This document shows, one piece after another, positions 58,147-64,000 of a DNA stretch of 64,000 bases. The stretch comes from LSCE01 sp050485425 (lineage in GTDB: Bacteria > Pseudomonadota > Gammaproteobacteria > Nitrococcales > Aquisalimonadaceae): the NCBI GenBank assembly GCA_050485425.1, contig JBJHBJ010000022.1, positions 1 to 64,000 on the forward strand, in the 5' to 3' direction. Every line of letters begins with the position of its first letter. Position 1 is the first letter of the stretch. The translations under genes and the position numbers were made by a program. The notes below the pieces were generated by a model, which saw nothing but the letters and a program-made list of their open reading frames with translations, was not told the origin of the DNA and searched no databases.

Positions 58147-60318
58147 GCTCCGGACGCGGGTAATCCTGAGCACGGCGTTCAGCACGCGCAGCCGGCGCAT
58201 GATGCGGGCCAGATGCACCCGGTTGCGAACGGCAATGCTGAAGCTGATGGTGACGATCATCCCTTCCCGCTCGTCCACCGAGACGTTGAGGATGTTGCCG
58301 TCGGTATCGGAGATATTCGCCGCCACCTCGGCCAGCACGCCGCGCTGATTGACCACATCCACCTTGATCGGCACCGAGAATTCCCGTTCGACGTCCTTTT
58401 CCCACTGCACATCCAGCCATTTCTCCGGGTGCTTGCGGTATTCCTGCAGGTTCTTGCAGTCCTGCAGATGCACCACCACACCTCGACCGGAGCTCGCGAA
58501 GCCGATGATGGGATCGCCCGGGATGGGATTGCAGCATCGGGCAAAGGTAACCACCGCACCTTCGGTACCCTTGATCATCAGCGCCTGGCTGTCGGTGCTG
58601 GCCGTCTCCGAGGCATCCTCTGCCAGACCGGCAAGGTGCCTGGCCGCCAGCCAGGGCATGCGCTTGCCGAGCCCGATGCTTTCCAGCAGCTCTTCCATGC
58701 TCTCCGCACCCAGCCCCTTGAGGCCACGGGCGAGCTGCTCCTGGGACAGCGTGTCCAGATCCTGATCCATGCTCTGCAGCGCCTGGTTGAGCAGCCGCTG
58801 TCCCAGCGTGGCCGCCTCTTCATGGCGGAGGTTCTTCAAGGCATGGCGGATCGCGGATCGCGCCTTGGCCGTGACCACGAAATCCAGCCAGGCCGGATTC
58901 GGTCGCGCACCCGGGGCGGTGATGATGTCCACCGTCTGACCGGTCTGCAGCGGCGTACGCAGCGGCATCAGACGCTTGTCCACCCGCGCCGCCAGGCAGG
59001 TATCGCCGATATCCGAATGCACCGCGTAGGCAAAATCCACCAGTGTTGCCCCGCGGGGCAGTTCCATGATCTCGCCCCGCGGCGTAAACACGTAGACCTC
59101 GTCCGGGAACAGGTCGATCTTGACGTTCTCGATGAACTCCAGCGGATTGCCGGCGTTCTTCTGCATTTCCAGCAGGTCCTTGACCCATTCCCGGGCGCGC
59201 GTCTGGGCGGTGTTCTGCGCTTCGTCACCGGATTTGTACATCCAGTGCGCGGCCACCCCCATCTCCGCCACCCGGTGCATCTCGGCGGTGCGGATCTGCA
59301 CCTCGATCTGCACACCCTGTGGCCCCCACAGCGTCGTATGCAACGATTGGTAGCCGTTGCTCTTGGGGATGGCAATATAATCCTTGAAATGGCCGGGTAC
59401 CGGCTTGTAGAGGCCGTGCATGACACCCAGCGCGCGGTAACAGGCATCCACCGATCCGGTGACGATGCGGAAGCCATGCACGTCGAAAATGGCATGGAAG
59501 GCCTTGGGTTCGCCACCGGGGTTCAACATCTTGTTGTAGACGCTGAACAGATGCTTCTCGCGGCCGTGGACTTCGGCGCTGAGCTCGGCCTCCCGCAGGC
59601 GCTCCTCCAGCGCATTCTTTACCTTGCCAATCAGTTCGCGCTGGTTCTTGCGTGCCTTGCGGACCTGGTGCTTGATAACGCGGAAGCGCATTGGGTAGAG
59701 CGCGGCGAAGGCCAGGTCTTCCAGTTCGATGCGGATATGGTTGATGCCAAGGCGATTGGCGATCGGAGCGTAGATCTCCAGCGTCTCGCGGGCGATACGG
59801 CGGCGCTTGTGCGGCGGCATGACCCAGATCGTGCGCATGTTGTGCAGGCGATCGGCCAGCTTGACCAGTATGACGCGGATATCCCGCGCCATGGCCAGCA
59901 CCATCTTGCGGAAATTCGCCGCCTGGGCTTCCGCCTTGCTCTCGAAATGAATCTGCGTGAGCTTGGAAACGCCGTCCACCAGCTCGGCCACTTCCTCGCC
60001 GAAATCCCTGGCGATCTGCTCCTTGGAGCTGGGGGTGTCCTCGATGACGTCGTGCAGGATGGCAGAGACGATGCTCTGGTAGTCCATCCGCATCTCGCCG
60101 AGGATCTTGGCCACCGCCAGCGGGTGGGTGATGTAGGGTTCACCCGACAGCCGGCGCTGCCCTTCGTGCGCAGCCGCACCGAACAGGTAGGCATCGTAGA
60201 CGATCTTGACCTGTTTCGGCTCTAAATACCCCTCCAGCAGCGAGCAGAGCTCACTGACCTTGTGACTGGGATCCACCCCGGCGTAGGCCTCGGGGGGTAG
60301 CGCTTCCGCACGAGCCAC
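58144..60318 (-). CDS. spoT: bifunctional (p)ppGpp synthetase/hydrolase SpoT
   Basis: A 724-residue stringent-response enzyme. Domains in order: HD hydrolase (residues 45-195, with ILHDVIEDT including His89-Asp90), RelA/SpoT synthetase (about 240-350, with GYQSLHTTLWGPQG), TGS (about 390-450, VYVFTPRGEIMELPRGATLVDFAYAVHSDIG) and a C-terminal ACT (from about 645). The intact HD motif supports hydrolase activity. It starts at GTG with CGGAGG upstream. rpoZ is 14 bases upstream, the usual gmk-rpoZ-spoT order. Confidence 0.95.
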   Translation of the reverse strand: MARAEALPPEAYAGVDPSHKVSELCSLLEGYLEPKQVKIVYDAYLFGAAAHEGQRRLSGEPYITHPLAVAKILGEMRMDYQSIVSAILHDVIEDTPSSKEQIARDFGEEVAELVDGVSKLTQIHFESKAEAQAANFRKMVLAMARDIRVILVKLADRLHNMRTIWVMPPHKRRRIARETLEIYAPIANRLGINHIRIELEDLAFAALYPMRFRVIKHQVRKARKNQRELIGKVKNALEERLREAELSAEVHGREKHLFSVYNKMLNPGGEPKAFHAIFDVHGFRIVTGSVDACYRALGVMHGLYKPVPGHFKDYIAIPKSNGYQSLHTTLWGPQGVQIEVQIRTAEMHRVAEMGVAAHWMYKSGDEAQNTAQTRAREWVKDLLEMQKNAGNPLEFIENVKIDLFPDEVYVFTPRGEIMELPRGATLVDFAYAVHSDIGDTCLAARVDKRLMPLRTPLQTGQTVDIITAPGARPNPAWLDFVVTAKARSAIRHALKNLRHEEAATLGQRLLNQALQSMDQDLDTLSQEQLARGLKGLGAESMEELLESIGLGKRMPWLAARHLAGLAEDASETASTDSQALMIKGTEGAVVTFARCCNPIPGDPIIGFASSGRGVVVHLQDCKNLQEYRKHPEKWLDVQWEKDVEREFSVPIKVDVVNQRGVLAEVAANISDTDGNILNVSVDEREGMIVTISFSIAVRNRVHLARIMRRLRVLNAVLRITRVRS

Positions 60319-60332
60319 AGATGCCTCCGGTC

Positions 60333-60593
60333 TCAGTCTTCCGCAGCCTCCCGCGGGGGCTCGACATCCTCGACTGCGATCTGCACGTCCATGGGATCCT
60401 CGCGGAGAATTTCCGCGTTCACATGGTCATCGGCGATCTCTCGCAGCGCCAGCACGGTGGGCTTGTCGTTCTCCAGTGGGACGAACGGCTGCGAGCCATT
60501 GGCGATCTGCCGGGCGCGCTTGGAAGCCACCAGCACCAGTTCGAAACGATTGGCAACCTTGCCCAGGCAATCTTCTACGGTAACGCGTGCCAT
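60333..60593 (-). CDS. rpoZ: RNA polymerase omega subunit
   Basis: An 86-residue protein beginning MARVTVEDCLGKVANRFELV, with the conserved VLVASKRARQI core. It helps assemble RNA polymerase and, with beta', forms a ppGpp site. The frame continues upstream to 60644 into a stem-loop of the dispersed element, but ATG 60593 is the conserved start. It lies between gmk and spoT. Confidence 0.95.
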   Translation of the reverse strand: MARVTVEDCLGKVANRFELVLVASKRARQIANGSQPFVPLENDKPTVLALREIADDHVNAEILREDPMDVQIAVEDVEPPREAAED

Positions 60594-60620
60594 CTGGAAA
60601 CTCCGATTCAATAAGCCATT

Positions 60621-60669
60621 CAGGAAGCGCTGATTGATTCTCACTCGGCGCGAGAACCAATCAGCGCCT
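60621..60669. repeat. miniature copy of the dispersed element upstream of rpoZ
   Basis: GCGCTGATTGATTCTC (60627-60642) and GAGAACCAATCAGCGC (60652-60667) pair at 15 of 16 positions around a nine-base loop. The flanks CAGGAAGCGCTGAT and ATCAGCGCCTC match the element's ends, but the interior is almost completely deleted. It lies in the rpoZ leader between gmk and rpoZ. Confidence 0.75.
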
Positions 60670-60751
60670 CATTCTGCTTTAGCATACAGCAATTTGGGCC
60701 TGCGTGGTGCTTTGCACCATGCGTCCGCACTTTTTCAGTGCAAACCCGGTT

Positions 60752-61363
60752 TCAGGAGAGAAGTTCCTGAAGGATATCCTGCAACTGTTCCTTGCGGGCG
60801 GCGTAGCGCAAGCGCCGCGCCTGAACGATGGCCACCAGTTCATAGAGCGCTTCGTCGAAGGTCTCGTTGATGACCAGGTAGTCGTACTCCGGGTAATGCG
60901 ACATCTCATTGACGGCCTCTTCCATCCGCCTGGCGATGACTGCATCACTATCTTGACCACGGGCACGCAGCCTGCGTTCCAGCTCCGCCTGCGACGGCGG
61001 AAGGATGAAGATCGATACCGCCTCCGGCATGGCCTGACGAACCTGCTGGGCACCCTGCCAGTCAATCTCCAGAATGACATCGGTGCCGGTGCGCAACTGC
61101 GCTTCCACCGGCGCCCGGGCCGTGCCGTAGCAGTTGCCGAACACCTCCGCGAACTCCAGGAACTCGCCGCGCCGGGCCATCGCCCGGAATTCCTCCATGG
61201 CGACGAAATGATAATGCATCCCCTCCTGCTCGCCGGGGCGGCGCTGGCGCGTGGTATGCGAAACGGAAATCTCCATGCCCGGAACCTGCTCCACCAGGGC
61301 ATTGACCAGACTGGTCTTACCGGCCCCGGACGGAGCGGAAATGATGTATAGCGTTCCGGACAT
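60752..61363 (-). CDS. gmk: guanylate kinase
   Basis: A 203-residue enzyme that phosphorylates GMP to GDP. The P-loop is SAPSGAGKTSLV (residues 9-20). The GMP-binding segment is SVSHTTRQRRPGEQEG near residues 34-49. YLVINETFDEAL near residue 168 is also typical. The start lies two bases after the yicC stop, so the two are coupled. Confidence 0.95.
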   Translation of the reverse strand: MSGTLYIISAPSGAGKTSLVNALVEQVPGMEISVSHTTRQRRPGEQEGMHYHFVAMEEFRAMARRGEFLEFAEVFGNCYGTARAPVEAQLRTGTDVILEIDWQGAQQVRQAMPEAVSIFILPPSQAELERRLRARGQDSDAVIARRMEEAVNEMSHYPEYDYLVINETFDEALYELVAIVQARRLRYAARKEQLQDILQELLS

Positions 61364-61365
61364 GA

Positions 61366-62232
61366 TTACTCCAGGTTCTGGATCTGCTCGCGCATCTGCT
61401 CGATCAGCACCTTCATGTCGACCGAGACCTGCGTGGTTTCCAGCGCCGCCGATTTCGAACCCAGGGTGTTCGCTTCACGGTTCAGCTCCTGCATCAGGAA
61501 GTCCAGCCGGCGCCCGATGGGCTCCTTGCGCTTGAGCACCCGCTGGATCTCCTCGACATGTGTCATCAGCCGGTCCAGTTCCTCCTCCACGTCCATACGC
61601 TGGGCCAGGTAAACCAGTTCCTGTTCCAGTCGGCCCGGATCAGCCGGCTGCGGAAGCTCCGCCAACCGCGCCTCCAGCCTGCTCCGCAGGCGCGCCTGAA
61701 TGGCAGGCATGTCCTTGCGTACCTCTTTCGCCAGTTCCGCCACCCTGACAGCGCGCTCACGAATCATTTCGCCGAGCCGCTTGCCTTCCCGCGTGCGATT
61801 CTCGATGAAACCGTCCAGCGCCTCGTCCAGCAATTCCATCGCGGCGACGTGCAGCGGCTCCAGATCCCGGGCCGGTTCGGTCATGACGCCGGGCAGGCGC
61901 ATCAGCTCCGCCGGCGACAGGCCGGCCACCCGCTTTCCGAGCTTCTCTGCCAGCGCTTCCGCGGCCTCGATAAGCTGATCGGCATACGGCCAGTTGACCT
62001 GGACCTTGCCGCCCCCGGCCGGCGCCTCGAAACGCAGCGCACATTCGACCTTTCCGCGCGCCAGCCTGGCGCTCGTTTTCTCGCGCACAGCAGCCTCGAG
62101 TTGCCGGAACTCCTCCGGCAGGCGTGGATTCACGTCCAGGTAACGATGGTTGACCGAGCGCAACTCCCAGGACACCTTTCCCCAGTCGCCGGCGCGCTCG
62201 CGCCGTTCAAAGGCGGTCATACTGCGCGGCAT
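61366..62232 (-). CDS. yicC: YicC/YloC family endoribonuclease
   Basis: A 288-residue protein beginning MPRSMTAFERRERAGDWGKVSWELRSVNHRYLDV and ending in the conserved DMKVLIEQMREQIQNLE. EELDRLMTHVEEIQRVL near residue 220 and FLMQELNREANTLGSKS are family signatures. YicC is a hexameric RNase that trims some small RNAs. It is upstream of gmk in an operon and divergent from rph. Confidence 0.93.
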   Translation of the reverse strand: MPRSMTAFERRERAGDWGKVSWELRSVNHRYLDVNPRLPEEFRQLEAAVREKTSARLARGKVECALRFEAPAGGGKVQVNWPYADQLIEAAEALAEKLGKRVAGLSPAELMRLPGVMTEPARDLEPLHVAAMELLDEALDGFIENRTREGKRLGEMIRERAVRVAELAKEVRKDMPAIQARLRSRLEARLAELPQPADPGRLEQELVYLAQRMDVEEELDRLMTHVEEIQRVLKRKEPIGRRLDFLMQELNREANTLGSKSAALETTQVSVDMKVLIEQMREQIQNLE

Positions 62233-62350
62233 GCCTGCTTTCCTCTCTCCGATGCAGGGTGCTAATAGTACAGGGCGGAGGCGTTCACTGGAATGAATCG
62301 TCCCCTGCCTGTGCTACCCTGTCGCACCCCCGAAGCAGGAGAAAGTCCCC

Positions 62351-63070
62351 ATGCGTCCCAGCGGCCGCCGCCCCGATGAACTACGCCCCGTGCGCCTGAC
62401 GCGCCATTTCACCCGCCACGCGGAGGGTTCCGTGCTGGTGGAGTTCGGCGATACGCGGGTACTCTGCACGGCATCCGTGGACGAGAGCGTACCCGGCTTC
62501 CTGCGCGGCAAGGGGCAGGGCTGGGTGACGGCCGAATACGGCATGCTGCCACGCTCCACCAACACCCGGATGGGACGGGAAGCAGCGCGCGGCAAGCAGC
62601 AGGGCCGAACGGTGGAGATCCAGCGACTGATCGGCCGATCATTGCGCGCAGCTATCGACCTCCAGGCTCTGGGCGAGCGCAGCGTGGTCATCGATTGCGA
62701 CGTGCTGCAGGCCGACGGTGGCACGCGCACCGCATCCATCACCGGCGCCTACGTCGCCCTGGCCGATGCGATGCGCAAGCTGGTGCGTCAGCGAAAGATC
62801 AAGAAGAGTCCGCTATACGGGCAGGTCGCGTCCGTATCGGTGGGCATCTACCGCGGGGAGCCCGTGCTGGATCTCGATTATCCCGAGGACAGCGAAGCGG
62901 AAACGGACATGAACGTGGTCATGAACGAGGCTGGCCAGTTCATCGAGGTGCAGGGCACCGCCGAGGGGCACGCCTTCCGCATGGACGAGTTGAACGCCAT
63001 GCTGGCGCTGGCGCAGAAAGGTATCGCCGAACTGATCGAACACCAGCGCACTGCGCTGGACAGCGACTGA
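62351..63070 (+). CDS. rph: ribonuclease PH
   Basis: A 239-residue phosphorolytic exonuclease that trims tRNA 3' ends. Typical segments are RPSGRRPDELRPVRLTRHFT at the start, GFLRGKGQGWVTAEYGMLPRSTNTR in the middle and LDLDYPEDSEAETDMNVVMNEAG near residue 175. AGGAGA before the ATG sets the start. rdgB follows ten bases downstream. Confidence 0.96.
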   Translation: MRPSGRRPDELRPVRLTRHFTRHAEGSVLVEFGDTRVLCTASVDESVPGFLRGKGQGWVTAEYGMLPRSTNTRMGREAARGKQQGRTVEIQRLIGRSLRAAIDLQALGERSVVIDCDVLQADGGTRTASITGAYVALADAMRKLVRQRKIKKSPLYGQVASVSVGIYRGEPVLDLDYPEDSEAETDMNVVMNEAGQFIEVQGTAEGHAFRMDELNAMLALAQKGIAELIEHQRTALDSD

Positions 63071-63080
63071 GGGAATCGCC

Positions 63081-63683
63081 ATGTCCCGCATCGTGTTTGC
63101 CAGTAACAACCCCGGCAAGGTCCGGGAGGTGGCCGAGTTGCTCCGCCCCACCGGGCTGGAAGTGGTACCGCAATCCGAGTACCTGGTACCGGAGGTGGAG
63201 GAAACCGGGCTGAGTTTCGTCGAGAACGCCATTATCAAGGCGCGCAACGCCTGTCGCCACACCGGCCGCCCCTCCATTGCCGACGACTCCGGCCTGGAGG
63301 TGGACGCGCTGGACGGCGAACCGGGAATCCACTCCGCGCGCTACGCGGGGGAAAGCGCCTCGGACACCGATAACAACACGCTGCTGCTGGCCGAACTTGC
63401 CGGCGTACCGGAGGCCGACCGGCGCGCCCGCTTCCAGTGCGTGATGGTCTACATGCGCAATGCCGAAGACCCGACCCCGCTGATCTGCCAGGGAACCTGG
63501 GAGGGTCGCGTCCTGGAGGCACCCAGGGGCGAGCGCGGCTTCGGTTACGACCCGCTGTTCTGGCTGCCCGAAACAGGCTGCACCGCAGCCGAACTGGAAC
63601 CGGACCAGAAGAACCGGCTCAGCCACCGGGGCCAGGCCCTGCGGGCGCTGGTGGATGCCTTACGGCGGGAACACCTGCAGTAG
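63081..63683 (+). CDS. rdgB: non-canonical purine NTP pyrophosphatase RdgB/HAM1
   Basis: A 200-residue enzyme that hydrolyses ITP, dITP and XTP to keep them out of nucleic acids. Signatures are IVFASNNPGKVREVAELL at the start, ADDSGLEVDALDGEPGIHSARYAG near residues 69-92 and GFGYDPLFWLPE near residue 153. GAGGGAA precedes the ATG. It is in an operon with rph and hemW. Confidence 0.95.
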   Translation: MSRIVFASNNPGKVREVAELLRPTGLEVVPQSEYLVPEVEETGLSFVENAIIKARNACRHTGRPSIADDSGLEVDALDGEPGIHSARYAGESASDTDNNTLLLAELAGVPEADRRARFQCVMVYMRNAEDPTPLICQGTWEGRVLEAPRGERGFGYDPLFWLPETGCTAAELEPDQKNRLSHRGQALRALVDALRREHLQ

Positions 63684-63691
63684 AGAGCGGC

Positions 63692-64000
63692 ATGCAGATC
63701 GAACTGCCACCGTTGGCGCTGTACGTACACATCCCCTGGTGTGTGCGGAAATGCCCCTATTGCGACTTCAACTCCCACGCTGCACCGGAAAATCTGCCGG
63801 TGCAGGAGTATCTTTCCGCCCTCCGGCAGGATCTGATCATGGAACTGGCCAAAACACCCGGCCGCAACATAACCAGCATCTTCATCGGCGGCGGCACACC
63901 GAGCCTGTTTCCCGCCGACGCCATCGGACGGCTGCTCGAGGATCTGGGTCCACGCCTGGACCCTGAAGCGGAAATCACGCTGGAGGCCAATCCCGGCACG
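63692..64000 (+). CDS. hemW: radical SAM heme chaperone HemW, N-terminal part (3' end outside window)
   Basis: The first 103 codons of a radical SAM protein. The cluster motif is CVRKCPYC (Cys17, Cys21, Cys24), followed by FIGGGTPSLFP near residue 67, the HemW/HemN-like GGGTPS. HemW passes heme to targets such as respiratory enzymes. It starts nine bases after rdgB and runs off the window end. Confidence 0.93.
   Translation, partial: MQIELPPLALYVHIPWCVRKCPYCDFNSHAAPENLPVQEYLSALRQDLIMELAKTPGRNITSIFIGGGTPSLFPADAIGRLLEDLGPRLDPEAEITLEANPGT

Noticed and set aside
56395..60225. 1276-codon open frame antisense to the nuclease and spoT genes
   Set aside because: It is opposite two well-supported genes, and its translation has the His/Arg/Gln-rich look of a shadow frame.
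1..64000. tRNA, rRNA, CRISPR, prophage or intact insertion sequence
   Set aside because: I looked for T-loop motifs, regularly spaced repeats, integrases and transposases and found none that I could support.

Overview
The window is GC-rich chromosomal DNA from a gammaproteobacterium. A high-potential iron-sulfur protein (HiPIP), TRAP transport, an assimilatory nitrate locus and the gene order yicC-gmk-rpoZ-spoT ... ridA-recG suggest a purple-sulfur or haloalkaliphilic relative (Chromatiales/Ectothiorhodospiraceae-like). This placement is an inference; there is no rRNA or other decisive marker. I saw no tRNA, rRNA, CRISPR array, prophage or intact insertion sequence.

Layout. 1-7.7 kb: 3' end of a gamma-glutamyltransferase-family gene, a TSUP anion exporter, a tandem UspA protein, a membrane-anchored unknown protein overlapping a zinc-ribbon rhomboid protease, then leftward genes for an outer-membrane barrel, a YkoF-like protein, an EamA exporter and an unknown protein. 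8-13.7 kb: dctP-dctQ-dctM TRAP transporter, followed by a medium-chain reductase and a proline-racemase-superfamily enzyme with unusual active-site residues. 13.7-26.8 kb: an EAL protein, NnrU-like protein, amidotransferase, quinone reductase, lipoprotein carboxylesterase, XRE regulator facing a small membrane protein across a perfect palindrome, thioesterase, ohrR-ohr, arfB, HAD hydrolase, M14 peptidase and a YciI-like protein. 27-36.6 kb: a sodium:solute symporter with an adjacent 47-residue one-helix protein, two bPH-like proteins, UspA, conserved unknowns, AMP nucleosidase, an MFS exporter and an SDR.

36.7-50.3 kb is the most coherent system: nitrate assimilation, all leftward. Genes from upstream to downstream are nasR (nitrate-sensing ANTAR antiterminator), nrtA-nrtB-nrtD (ABC uptake), nirB-nirD (nitrite reductase), nasA (nitrate reductase), cobA (siroheme synthesis) and a NarK-type MFS carrier. 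Three sigma-54-like promoters, each with an NtrC-like box upstream, precede nasR, nrtA and nirB. The nirB leader holds a strong intrinsic terminator 35 bases before the start codon. The nirB and nrtA leaders share a candidate hairpin with the same six-base loop. The picture is nitrogen-limitation control through NtrC plus nitrate/nitrite-induced antitermination through NasR.

50.3-64 kb is housekeeping: cardiolipin synthase, ubiA, ubiC, recG, ridA, a HiPIP and a secreted nuclease, then spoT, rpoZ, gmk, yicC, and divergently rph, rdgB and the start of hemW.

A dispersed repeat runs through the accessory part. The full form is a 100-bp inverted repeat with perfect 23-bp ends (9242-9341), and there are about ten full, half or decayed copies. 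In several its outer end supplies the stop codon of the neighbouring gene. A second short motif (TAGTGTC...) also sits on stop codons.
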